Shown here in pieces: positions 56,624 through 64,000 of a DNA stretch of 64,000 nt. The first letter of the stretch is position 1. Each line of letters starts with the position of its first letter. The notes below the pieces were generated by a model. It had not been told where the DNA came from and made no database searches. It worked only from the letters and a program-made list of their open reading frames with translations. A program made the position numbers and the translations under genes. The DNA is taken from NCBI RefSeq assembly GCF_018881655.1, contig NZ_JACVPX010000002.1:209400-273399 (forward strand), read 5' to 3'. This stretch comes from Polynucleobacter sp. Tro8-14-1. Lineage in GTDB: Bacteria > Pseudomonadota > Gammaproteobacteria > Burkholderiales > Burkholderiaceae.

Positions 56624-59600
56624 ATGAAATTAGTCAAAATTTACTTGGCAATACTTTTGGTATTGAGCTCCTCGCTCATATTTGGTGTCGAATGTGACCC
56701 TACTCAAGTAATTTCATCCAGTTGCTCCATAACTAGAAATGACCTCGGTACTTATACCCCCAACCCTTCAGTTAGTTTTGCATGGGATGGCGGAAGTATT
56801 AACGTTAGCCCTGCAGGACCAATAAACTTTAACAATGGAACTTCAACCGGTTTCTGGGTGGGTCCAACGGTCCCGGCATCTGTTGGAAGCTTGATTATTA
56901 ACTCAAATTCCACCATAGATATTCCTGGTAACCCAATCTACATTACAGTGGGCAATACTGTTGACACCATTGTGAATAATGGCACCTTAAATTCATCTGG
57001 CGACATCACAGTCTCTAACGGTGGAACAATTAATAACTTTACAAATAATGGCACGATAAGCAGCTCTGGTGATAACGCCATCAATTCAGGGACAATTATC
57101 AACTTTACAAATAACGGAACTATTTCGAGTTCTGCCGGTCTAGCCATAACTCAGATAACGACAATCAATAATTTAGTTAATACTGGAACAATATCTAGCT
57201 CTAATAGCAATGCAATCATGTTACTTGACGGCTCGACGATAGGTTCTCTGAATAACTCAGGAATAATTCAGGGTAGTTCTAGTGCAATTTACTTTACCAC
57301 CGCAAACTTCGGGGGGTCTGCCGCCAGAATTGATGCCCTAGTTAATTCGGGAACTATTCAAGCTCTAAATGGAAATGGAATTGACTTAAATTCTGGAAGC
57401 ATTAGCAGCGTCTCAAGCATAGGAGTTCTTACCAATACCGGCACAATTTTGGGGGGTGTTGGCAACTATGCAATCTCAGTCGACTCTTTATCGGCAATAC
57501 AAACTCTAAACAACTTGCAAGGCGGCACTATTTCAGGCTCATCAGGTGATGGCCTAAATAATTCTGGCACCATAACAAACTTGAATAATGCTGGCCTCAT
57601 CAGAAGCTTTGGTTCCGGCGGACATTATGGGGTAATAAACTCGGGAACCATTAACAATTTAAATAATAGCGGTACTTTAAGCGGTCTTAACTCTGGCTTA
57701 TCCAACAGTGTTGGTGCAACTATTTCTGTATTGACAAATGCAAATGGTGGCTCCATTGGCGGTGGCGGTACTGGAATTACTAACGCAGGAGATATTGGAG
57801 TGCTGATAAATAACGGTCAGATTTCATCTGCGTTTAGCACTGGTTTATCTAACACTGGAACTGTTGGGGCGCTTACAAACATTGGGAGCATTCGAGCGCC
57901 ATTTGGCAATATGATTTCCAACTCCGGAACAATTACCTCTCTGAATAATGCACAGGGCACTGGTGATACGACCCCGTTAACCTACACTCGAAACCTCCCT
58001 CAAAACTACAATATTATTCTTGGTTCTACTGCAAATACTTATGGCAAGTTAGCTGCAACTTCTGTAACTAGCTGGGACGGTGGTGCTGGTACAACTAACT
58101 TTGGAATTTATAGTGGACTAGTTAAGTCAACAAGCTATTTGGATGTCATTTCCGGTGTAAGCGCAAGCTTGTTCACGCCATCGAGCCTCACGGGCAACTA
58201 TGGCGGATATCAATATAATTTAGTTCTAGAAGCAGGAACTTCTGGTACTACCAATATGTGGGATTTGCTATTCCCTGCATATGTTGCCTCTAGCAACATC
58301 GTTACCAGTTCTGGAAACTATTTAAGTGCTGTTGGTAATACATTAAATCCCGTCTTTGCGGGTGGAACTTTAACTTTGCTTAATGGAGATAATTCCAATC
58401 AAGCTTTTGCAGTTAATTCTAGTGGCGGCACAATTACCTCACCTTCAGGCGGCTCAGCCACTTTATCTGGAGCGTTCTCAGGCCCGGGTGCAATGACTTT
58501 TAACGGTACTGGCACTACGTATATGAATGGCGTTAATACATATACCGGTGGCACCACAGTAGCAGGCGGCACTTTAAGCGTTGGCTCTTCAGAAGCAAAC
58601 AATGCAGCACGTTTGGCTGGTGATGTTACGGTGCAAGCAGCTGGTGCTTTGGCTGGTCATGGTGGTATTGGTGGTAATGTCACCAATAACGGCAGAGTAG
58701 CTCCCGGCGGCTCTATTGGAACTCTCTCTGTCGCTGGTAACTATACTCAAAACAGCGGCGGTACTTTATCAATCTCCATTACCCCAACTGCCAATAGCGT
58801 GTTAGCAGTAGGTGGAACAGCAAGCGTAGCGGGCGGCTTTACTATTGATGCCTCTAGTGGCACTTACGCTAAGAAGACTTATACAGTTCTCACCTCTGCT
58901 GGTCTAACAGGGAAGTTTTCTAACCTCTCAGGTAACCTAGCAAGCTACAGCTCTTTGAACTCATCACTTAGTTACGATGCTAATAATGCTTATCTCACCT
59001 TAAGTGCAGGAACAGGCGATACCCAGCAATCTTTGGTGAATACCGCTTCTGTATTACAAGGCATCTACACTTTGCAAAATACTGTTTTAGCCAATAGCTT
59101 TTCTTATGACTGTGCAGTCTTTGGTGCTAATAATGTATGTATATCTGCTGGTGGTCGAAGTACTGCTGTGCAAGCAGAGGGCATTAACAACACTAGTGGT
59201 TTACTCATCGCAGCCTATCGCCCCCATGCCAATTATCGAATCGGTGCGTACGCAGATCAAAATCTTTCAACCAATAGTCCGGGTGGCACAGTCAAGTTAG
59301 GCAATAGCACCCCATTGATCGGCCTGTTTGGCGCTTGGAATGAGCGCTTGGATGGTACCGGTACGGAGGTGAAGGTCTCTGCTGCTTATGGGCAAAAGAA
59401 TGCAACTGTGACCCGTTCAGTAGTGGGAACTTCAGATCCTGGTACTGGCTCGTCTAATTTGATAAGCCAAGGTGCTCAGATACAAGCCAAGTATGGTTTT
59501 GCAGTCCTGCCAGAGGTAATTGTTAGTCCGTATGTTGGCATGCGTTATACCCAGAACAATATGGGTGGCTACACCGAAGGTACATCTTCAACTGTCACTG

Positions 59601-59941
59601 CGCCATTAACTTACTCAGCCCTCAATACCAATGCCACTACCGCATTAGCAGGACTAGGTGCTTCATACCGCTTTATTCCTAAGGCAACGGTATACGCTAG
59701 TGCTGGTGTCGAGACTGATACCAATACTGCTAATGGTACTTACTCTGCTACTGGAGTAACTGGATTAACTCCAATCAACTTTAATACTAATCCCGTTAAA
59801 ACCAGACCTACCGCTACTATTGGGGCTTATTACGATGTAGAGAAGAACCAGCGTTTAGGTATCAATGGCATCTACCGCCAAGAGCCATTTCAAGCAGTGT
59901 CTACTACCAGTGTGATGGCGACTTATACGATTGGTATGTAA
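56624..59941 (+). CDS. Autotransporter with Asn/Ser/Thr-Gly-rich beta-helix passenger
   Basis: 1105 residues. A signal peptide (about 1-22) begins MKLVKIYLAILLVL. The passenger (about 25-800) is low complexity, built of roughly 20-residue units with NNGTISS, NSGTI, LNNSGTI and NAGxI motifs up to about residue 460, as expected of a beta-helix. A PATR-like segment (GTGTTYMNGVNTYTGGTTVAGGTLSV) lies near 625-655. The C-terminal 300 residues form an autotransporter beta-barrel with YRPHANYRIGAYADQ and LGASYRFIPKA. The last residue is Met instead of Phe. The role may be adhesion; the substrate is unknown. Base use and isolation suggest transfer. Confidence 0.85.
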   Translation: MKLVKIYLAILLVLSSSLIFGVECDPTQVISSSCSITRNDLGTYTPNPSVSFAWDGGSINVSPAGPINFNNGTSTGFWVGPTVPASVGSLIINSNSTIDIPGNPIYITVGNTVDTIVNNGTLNSSGDITVSNGGTINNFTNNGTISSSGDNAINSGTIINFTNNGTISSSAGLAITQITTINNLVNTGTISSSNSNAIMLLDGSTIGSLNNSGIIQGSSSAIYFTTANFGGSAARIDALVNSGTIQALNGNGIDLNSGSISSVSSIGVLTNTGTILGGVGNYAISVDSLSAIQTLNNLQGGTISGSSGDGLNNSGTITNLNNAGLIRSFGSGGHYGVINSGTINNLNNSGTLSGLNSGLSNSVGATISVLTNANGGSIGGGGTGITNAGDIGVLINNGQISSAFSTGLSNTGTVGALTNIGSIRAPFGNMISNSGTITSLNNAQGTGDTTPLTYTRNLPQNYNIILGSTANTYGKLAATSVTSWDGGAGTTNFGIYSGLVKSTSYLDVISGVSASLFTPSSLTGNYGGYQYNLVLEAGTSGTTNMWDLLFPAYVASSNIVTSSGNYLSAVGNTLNPVFAGGTLTLLNGDNSNQAFAVNSSGGTITSPSGGSATLSGAFSGPGAMTFNGTGTTYMNGVNTYTGGTTVAGGTLSVGSSEANNAARLAGDVTVQAAGALAGHGGIGGNVTNNGRVAPGGSIGTLSVAGNYTQNSGGTLSISITPTANSVLAVGGTASVAGGFTIDASSGTYAKKTYTVLTSAGLTGKFSNLSGNLASYSSLNSSLSYDANNAYLTLSAGTGDTQQSLVNTASVLQGIYTLQNTVLANSFSYDCAVFGANNVCISAGGRSTAVQAEGINNTSGLLIAAYRPHANYRIGAYADQNLSTNSPGGTVKLGNSTPLIGLFGAWNERLDGTGTEVKVSAAYGQKNATVTRSVVGTSDPGTGSSNLISQGAQIQAKYGFAVLPEVIVSPYVGMRYTQNNMGGYTEGTSSTVTAPLTYSALNTNATTALAGLGASYRFIPKATVYASAGVETDTNTANGTYSATGVTGLTPINFNTNPVKTRPTATIGAYYDVEKNQRLGINGIYRQEPFQAVSTTSVMATYTIGM

Positions 59942-59949
59942 AGGGCTTA

Positions 59950-60046
59950 ATGACTCAAATGGGTCGATATTTGCCTGCGGTAGCCAAACCCTTCAAATGT
60001 CCGCTTATGAGTAAGGGGCAGACTGCAGCAATGGTATTAATGCAGC
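59950..60046 (+). repeat. Left terminal inverted repeat of the recombinase element
   Basis: Starts ATGACTCAAATGGG and is best conserved in its outer 33 bases (29 of 33 match the right end). The next 64 bases match less evenly, with matching blocks AATG, GCTT.TGAG and ATTAAT.CAGC. The outer 9 bases lie just after the autotransporter stop codon at 59939-59941. Confidence 0.65.
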
Positions 60047-60052
60047 CGCCCC
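60015..60052. terminator. Possible terminator hairpin at the left end of the element
   Basis: GGGGC (60015-60019) pairs with GCCCC (60048-60052), and inside CTGCA pairs with TGCAG. It lies between the autotransporter stop and the recombinase stop at 60057 and may end either transcript, but T-runs are lacking on both sides. It partly overlaps the left repeat. Confidence 0.4.
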
Positions 60053-60056
60053 AATT

Positions 60057-60680
60057 TCAAACCTCAGTTTGTTCTGCCATCTCTAAAGCATCATCTACTT
60101 CAATACCTAGGTAACGAACTGTACTTTCCAGCTTGGTATGACCCAGCAGCAACTGAATTGCTCGTAGATTTTTAGTGCGGCGATAGATTAAAGATACTTT
60201 AGTGCGACGCATCGTATGGGTTCCATAGTTAGCCGATTCCAATCCAATCGAGCTGACCCAGCCATGGACAATCCTAGCGTACTGCCTAGTGGATAAATGA
60301 GGGGATTCTTTGATCCGACTTGGAAATAAATAATCCTCCAAGCGCAAGCCATCAGCATAAATCCACTGCTCTACGGCAGCTCTTGTCAGCTCAGTAATTT
60401 CAAACTGAACTGGTCGATGGGTCTTTTGCTGCAATATATTGGCTCTAGATGAAACATGGTCACCAGTCGCGATATCTCGAACTTTTAACTTAACCAGGTC
60501 ACAAGCTCTTAACTTGCTGTCGATAGCTAAATTAAATAGAGCCAAATCTCGCTTGCTACCATTGAGTTGAAGTCGAACTCGAATGGCCCAAATATCTTTT
60601 AACTTAAGCGGTGCTTTCTGCCCTGTCAGTTTGCCTTTATTCCAGGGTTCTTTATGCGTAGTTGCAATAAGCTGTTCCAT
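60057..60680 (-). CDS. Solitary small tyrosine recombinase (phage-type integrase)
   Basis: 207 residues, only the catalytic domain with a short N-terminal piece (WNKGKLTGQKAP then KLKDIWAIRVRLQL); the usual SAM-like arm-binding domain is absent. Catalytic residues are visible: Arg near 57 in SKLRACDLVKL, HxxR as HTMRRTK near 153-156, the second His in LLLGHTKLEST near 176 and the nucleophile Tyr in VRYLGIEV near 189. The ATG at 60680 has AAGGAG 6 bases upstream. I recall very similar proteins in many proteobacteria. It is enclosed in the inverted repeats, so it may act on them. Confidence 0.88.
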   Translation of the reverse strand: MEQLIATTHKEPWNKGKLTGQKAPLKLKDIWAIRVRLQLNGSKRDLALFNLAIDSKLRACDLVKLKVRDIATGDHVSSRANILQQKTHRPVQFEITELTRAAVEQWIYADGLRLEDYLFPSRIKESPHLSTRQYARIVHGWVSSIGLESANYGTHTMRRTKVSLIYRRTKNLRAIQLLLGHTKLESTVRYLGIEVDDALEMAEQTEV

Positions 60681-60716
60681 GACATTCTCCTTGTGTGAAA
60701 GGGAATACCACTTTGC

Positions 60717-60813
60717 GCTGAATTAATGGCATCAGCAAGGACTCTAGAAATCTCAAAAGCAGTCATTCAAGCTAGTTAGCTACTGGAGGCAAATATCGAC
60801 CCATTGGAGACAT
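60717..60813 (-). repeat. Right terminal inverted repeat of the recombinase element
   Basis: Inverted partner of 59950-60046, starting at its outer end with ATGTCTCCAATGGG on the minus strand. It begins 37 bases upstream of the recombinase ATG, so it could also hold the recombinase promoter. A terminator for the next gene begins 8 bases outside it at 60821. Confidence 0.65.
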
Positions 60814-60820
60814 CCAAACA

Positions 60821-60842
60821 AAAGCCACCCGAAGGTGGCTTT
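60821..60842 (-). terminator. Rho-independent terminator after the Ntn hydrolase
   Basis: AAAGCCACC and GGTGGCTTT form a 9-bp stem around a CGAA loop; on the minus strand it is followed by TTGTTTGG, giving a T-rich run after GGCTTT. It lies 20 bases after the hydrolase stop codon at 60863. Confidence 0.85.
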
Positions 60843-60862
60843 ATTCTCACTCATCAACGTAT

Positions 60863-61999
60863 TTACTGATTTAATACAACAAATAGATCAGCACCTGCTT
60901 TATCTACATCGTAGCTTGAGATTGACTTAATTTGCTTAATGCTCTTAAGCTTATTCATATCAACCACAGCAAAATTCATGGCATTAATACTGCGTACATA
61001 ATATTGATTACGATTTAAATCACTCATCGTAGTCCACAAGGTAACTTCACTTGAAAAACCTTTGCCACGTATTCCGTCACCTGAGCCACCAGCCCCATCA
61101 ATGGTTAAATCATATGGACGATCAAAGTTATTCATGACGTGGGCCAGAAGATTCATTGCTTCATCAGGAGTCTTCCCTTTTCGAACATAATTCACATAGA
61201 AAGCTGCTTTTACAAAACGACCTTGTGATGTTTGTGCAGATGGCAATGCAGTCAGAGCAATCCCAGAATCTTGAGTTGCCAATGGCATCTTACCTAACTG
61301 ACCGGTATTTTTATCTACGTTTGTAAACGTATAGTTGTTCAGATTTTGTAAATGCCATGGGAAATCAGGTCCATTTGTCATTACCCCAACAGGATTGTCA
61401 TACACATTCATCTTATTATTGGTGAACTCTATAACTAGGTTACCTCCTGTTTTATCCACAAAGTTATAGTGCTGAGGAAATGGATTGGGGCTAAAGTCTT
61501 TTATAACTGGCAACCAAAATTCTGTTTCTTTGGATTCAAGAGCTGCTTTTAATTCCGCTACATTTTTAAAATTACCCAAGGTCCATGATCCGAAATCAGT
61601 AATAGATAACAGTTTGGAGTCTTCCGCGGTAACAGGGATTCCAGTGGTTGAATTTAACCAATTGACTTTAAAACTGAGGCCATGATCATTCATGCCATCA
61701 GCAAAAGTTACCTGCTTGGATGTAGGAAGAGCTTGGGCGGTCATTCCTAAAATCGCATACTTGGTATTAAACGTCTTACCCTGCTTGCCTGAGGGTGTAA
61801 CAGACTCAATTTTTGTACCAGCGGGAAAATAGGTCATCGCCGTTGGGATAATCGAACTAAATTCTAGGGTTCGACCATGGTAAGCATTACCGTTAAGATC
61901 CGTCATCATCAGAGAAGTGCAAGCAACTGCATTTCCTATTGAGGAGAAAATAAAGGAGGCAGCCAATAGAAGAGCGCCAAAGGACTTGCGAGTTTTCAT
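60863..61999 (-). CDS. Exported linear amide C-N hydrolase (choloylglycine hydrolase/penicillin V acylase family)
   Basis: 378 residues. A signal peptide from MKTRKSFGALLL ends at NAVA, leaving Cys as the first residue of the mature protein (CTSLMMTDLNG), the N-terminal nucleophile expected of this Ntn family. GRTLEF, the FADGMNDHGLSFKVNWL segment, LSITDFGSWTLGN and NGPDFPWHLQNLN are conserved blocks. Members hydrolyse linear amides such as bile salts, penicillin V or N-acyl homoserine lactones. The ATG at 61999 gives a clean signal peptide; an ATG at 62032 would add 11 residues. No ribosome site is strong. Confidence 0.8.
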   Translation of the reverse strand: MKTRKSFGALLLAASFIFSSIGNAVACTSLMMTDLNGNAYHGRTLEFSSIIPTAMTYFPAGTKIESVTPSGKQGKTFNTKYAILGMTAQALPTSKQVTFADGMNDHGLSFKVNWLNSTTGIPVTAEDSKLLSITDFGSWTLGNFKNVAELKAALESKETEFWLPVIKDFSPNPFPQHYNFVDKTGGNLVIEFTNNKMNVYDNPVGVMTNGPDFPWHLQNLNNYTFTNVDKNTGQLGKMPLATQDSGIALTALPSAQTSQGRFVKAAFYVNYVRKGKTPDEAMNLLAHVMNNFDRPYDLTIDGAGGSGDGIRGKGFSSEVTLWTTMSDLNRNQYYVRSINAMNFAVVDMNKLKSIKQIKSISSYDVDKAGADLFVVLNQ

Positions 62000-62125
62000 A
62001 ATTGAATTGATATGGGTTAAAAGAATTTTCATGTTAGCATCAGAAAATTACATATTAAATAATTTTTTAAAGGTACAGCCCTATTAAGAGGCTTTATTTT
62101 AAGGTGGGCATGCATTTAATTGACG

Positions 62126-62189
62126 CCTTATGGCCGATTTCATGTCTAAGCGTCCATCACCGCAATTAGTCACTTCACGATCCATAAGG
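62126..62189. repeat. Short inverted repeat in the gap before the truncated gene
   Basis: CCTTATGG (62126-62133) and CCATAAGG (62182-62189) form an 8-bp inverted repeat with a 48-base spacer, flanked by GACG and ACGC. It could be an operator, or a weak stem ending the truncated outer-membrane gene whose stop is at 62208. The rest of 62000-62207 shows no gene. Confidence 0.35.
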
Positions 62190-62207
62190 ACGCTGAAATA
62201 AAGCCAC

Positions 62208-62803
62208 TTACTTTGGAAGAAGGACTGTTAAGCCAAGAAATCCACCAAACCCCTTAGCACTTGTAGGTGTAGTTGTAACCATATAGGTTGGACCAGCTTG
62301 AACTTGAGTATGGTAGCCAAACAGGTTGACAGTTTTGCCACCACTTAAAGTGAGCTGATTCGCGGCTGCCTTTGCGTCATAGTTATAAGTCATCTGACTA
62401 CCTAAGTTATAAGTCCAGGCAGCATCCGTTGTATAGGAAATACTAGGTTGAATATTGAACAAATTGGCGGACCCCCCAGCTATATTGCTACCAACACCCC
62501 ATGAGTTATAAGCGACCGCGCCGATGACCCAATGGTCTGGGGTAAAGTAAGCGCCCGCTGAAATCCCCAGTCCTGTTTGTTTGGAGCCATTATTTATATT
62601 GGTTGCTGGAAGTTGAAAATAAGGCCCAATACCAGCATAAAAGTATTTTGCGTATGCAGGCCCTAAGTAAGTAGCTAGCTGTAATGGCTGAGCTTGATTA
62701 GTAACTTGTTGATCATTTGTGTTGTGATTCAAAGTCAGCATAGGATTTACGATCAGTTGTAAATCACTTCCAAGTGCTACTGGGTGAATCGCTACCACTT
62801 CTA
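62208..62803 (-). pseudogene. 5'-truncated outer-membrane protein gene (IS insertion)
   Basis: About 198 codons of a beta-barrel-like protein are open up to the IS boundary at 62803-62804, where the authentic 5' end including any signal peptide is missing. The sequence ALGSDLQLIVNPML, YAGIGPYFQLPATN, GLGISAGAYFTPDHWVIGAV and FNIQPSISY resembles the 'neuromedin U'-type outer-membrane proteins with GVGPVFLLPTAT and WVIGAL motifs. A GTG at 62810 supplied by the IS end would allow a 200-residue product, but without a signal peptide this is unlikely to work. Confidence 0.75.
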
Positions 62804-62847
62804 TAGACACTTTCTAGCCTAATATTTAGTCTATTAGGAGGTGTGTA

Positions 62848-63129
62848 ATGAGTACAAGAAGACGGTTTACTGAAGAGTTCAAGTTAGAGGCAGTCAAGCA
62901 AGTCGTTGAGCGAGGATTTGGGGTTCGAGATGTGGCTGCTAGGCTGGGCACCTCACCCCATAGTCTGTATGCCTGGATTAATAAATATGGTATTCCAGCC
63001 GAGCAGCGCTTAGTTCAAGATGATCAATTAGCTAAGCTTAAAAGACTGGAGGCGGAGCTGCGGCGGGTTACCGAAGAGCGCGACATCCTAAAAAAGGCCG
63101 CCGCGTACTTTGCCAAGGAGTCCGGTTAA
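62848..63129 (+). CDS. IS3-family transposase orfA
   Basis: 93 residues with a helix-turn-helix (RRFTEEFKLEAVKQVVERGFGVRDVAARLGTS) and a C-terminal leucine-zipper region (LKRLEAELRRVTEERDILKKA). It starts at ATG 62848 behind an AGGAGG. OrfA alone binds the IS ends; the fusion OrfAB is the transposase. The slippery AAAAAAG at 63090-63096 lies in frame as A AAA AAG before the end of orfA. Confidence 0.93.
   Translation: MSTRRRFTEEFKLEAVKQVVERGFGVRDVAARLGTSPHSLYAWINKYGIPAEQRLVQDDQLAKLKRLEAELRRVTEERDILKKAAAYFAKESG
63090..63096 (+). promoter_or_regulatory. Programmed -1 frameshift site, A AAA AAG
   Basis: AAAAAAG at 63090-63096 is read as A AAA AAG in the orfA frame. A slip of -1 here joins orfA to the orfB frame, which is open through the orfA stop at 63127. 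This is the standard IS3-family arrangement. Confidence 0.8.
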
Positions 63130-64000
63130 AGTACGCCTTCATCAAAAAGCACCAGCATGAGCATGCCATCCGCACGATGTGCAAGGTTTTGCGAGTCCAC
63201 CACAGTGGCTATTACGCTTGGCTTAAAGAGCCGCTCTCGTCTCGAGCGTATGAGAACCAGATGATCGTAGGTCAAATTAAGCAAGCGTGGCTGGCAAGCG
63301 GCACCATCTATGGTTATCGCAAGATCCATGATGACCTGCAAGATCTGGGGATTGCTTGTGGAGAGCAACGGGTGTATCGATTGATGAAGGCACAGGGCCT
63401 GCGTTCCCAAACAGGCTACAAGCGTAAACCACGGCACCATACTGGTAAGCCTCATGTGGCAGCCCCCAATCACTTGGGTCAGCAGTTTGATGTTTTAGAA
63501 CCTAATGAGACCTGGGTAACGGACATTACTTATATCCGCACGCATGAGGGTTGGCTGTACTTGGCGGTGGTCTTGGATTTATTCTCCCGCCAGATTGTAG
63601 GCTGGTCGATGCAAGGTCAAATGGATAAGGAGTTGGTGGTCAGCGCCTTGCTGATGGCTTTATGGAAACGAAAACCCAAGCAGACAGTGATGATCCACTC
63701 GGATCAAGGCAGTCAATTTTCTAGTTACGAGTGGCAAGCGTTCTTAAAAGAACATAACCTCAAACAAAGCATGAGTCGGCGCGGAAACTGCCATGACAAT
63801 GCCGTAGTGGAGAGCTTTTTCCAACTACTCAAGCGGGAGCGGATTAAACGTAAAACCTATGCCAGCAGAGCAAAAGCAAGAGAAGATATTTTTGATTACA
63901 TCGAAATGTTTTACAACCCGGTTAGACGCCATAGTTACAACAATGGACTTTCTCCGGTAAGATTTGAAGAGCAGTACCAAGCGAGGTTGGGAAGTGTCTA
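63097..64000 (+). CDS. IS3-family transposase orfB (integrase core; 3' end beyond window)
   Basis: The frame beginning with the slip at 63096 is open to the window edge. It encodes an HTH_21 region (HHSGYYAWLKEP) and the rve integrase core with the catalytic D-D-E as WVTDITYI, MIHSDQGSQFSS and HDNAVVESFFQLLKRERI, followed by YNPVRRHSYNNGLSPVRFE. It has no stop codon inside the window, hence a long open frame of about 300 codons. It has no own strong start; production by frameshift from orfA is expected. Confidence 0.9.

Larger units (their letters stand above)
59950..60813. mobile_element. 864-bp recombinase element with 97-bp imperfect terminal inverted repeats
   Basis: The ends 59950-60046 and 60717-60813 are an inverted repeat aligned without gaps over 97 bases; by hand count 63 of 97 positions agree, including a perfect 19-base core (AATGGGTCGATATTTGCCT). 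The only gene inside is the 207-residue tyrosine recombinase on the minus strand, whose stop lies 11 bases from the left repeat and start 37 bases from the right. No target duplication is seen. The element sits between the autotransporter and the Ntn hydrolase gene. The type of element is not one I can name. Confidence 0.6.
62804..64000 (+). mobile_element. IS3-family insertion sequence (runs to the window edge)
   Basis: The left end starts TAGACACTTTC near 62804 and the right end at 64000 finishes GAAGTGTCTA, the inverse complement, so the ends form at least a 9-bp terminal inverted repeat. Inside are orfA and orfB read by -1 frameshifting. The size (about 1.2 kb), the DDE motif and the SRRGNCHDNA signature indicate IS3 (IS51/IS150-like). 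The orfB stop lies outside the window or within the right end, so the exact right boundary is unclear. Confidence 0.85.

Noticed and set aside
56960..57960. Repeats in the autotransporter passenger as a possible CRISPR array or tandem satellite
   Set aside because: The repeats are imperfect and in frame, and they encode beta-helix turns (NNGTI).
62041..62100. AGCCCTATTAAGAGGCT with a following T-rich run as a plus-strand terminator
   Set aside because: The stem is interrupted and no plus-strand gene ends before it; kept out of the feature list.
63126..63473. Minus-strand 115-residue frame in the IS element
   Set aside because: It is antisense to the orfB integrase core, which carries the DDE residues.

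Overview
The window looks like a chromosomal segment of a small-genome betaproteobacterium close to Polynucleobacter (Burkholderiaceae). I infer this from the gene order (argB-slmA-metX-metW, dapF-lpxL-lpxL-metK, mreBCD-mrdA-rodA opposite gatCAB), the moderate GC content, and protein sequences typical of Burkholderiales such as the one-cysteine DksA. No rRNA, tRNA or CRISPR array was recognised.

Region 1 (1-9.1 kb) holds small accessory and housekeeping genes: a transporter tail, a DUF3106-like periplasmic protein, DUF2461, a haloacid dehalogenase, a MAPEG protein, a Tat-exported patatin, a 51-residue lipoprotein, TauE/SafE, MipA/OmpV, a histidine phosphatase, GNAT, MOSC, and DMT-type membrane proteins. 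Region 2 (9.1-18.5 kb) carries prfC, an rluF-like gene, dctA, a metallophosphoesterase followed by a kinase-universal stress protein fusion, an LpxL-type acyltransferase, beta carbonic anhydrase, a YggU-like protein and LpxO. Region 3 (18.6-30.8 kb) has a TTG-started HU gene, the cell-shape cluster mreBCD-mrdA-rodA on the minus strand, the gatCAB operon, DUF484-xerC and a His-rich COG0523 GTPase.

Region 4 (30.8-44.8 kb) contains dksA, argB, slmA, metX-metW, ampG, xth, pyrE, dapF, two more LpxL-type acyltransferases and then the SAM cycle: metK, ahcY, metF and 5-formyl-THF cyclo-ligase. Two riboswitches of different classes sit here. A SAM-II-like aptamer precedes metK and an SAH aptamer precedes ahcY, and in both cases the predicted transcription start falls at the first base of the aptamer. 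Region 5 (44.8-55.6 kb) is slt, an NDUFA9-like gene, cca, midA-like, a pteridine reductase-like SDR with folB, ttcA, glmU (with a Lys/Ala-rich tail) and glmS.

Region 6 (55.6-64 kb) is accessory. It has two gene-poor stretches around a cupin gene, a 1105-residue autotransporter, a solitary tyrosine recombinase inside a pair of 97-bp imperfect terminal inverted repeats, a secreted Ntn hydrolase, an outer-membrane protein gene cut at its 5' end, and the IS3-family element that cut it, which runs to the window edge. The recombinase element with long terminal inverted repeats is the least ordinary structure in the window, followed by the paired SAM/SAH riboswitches.
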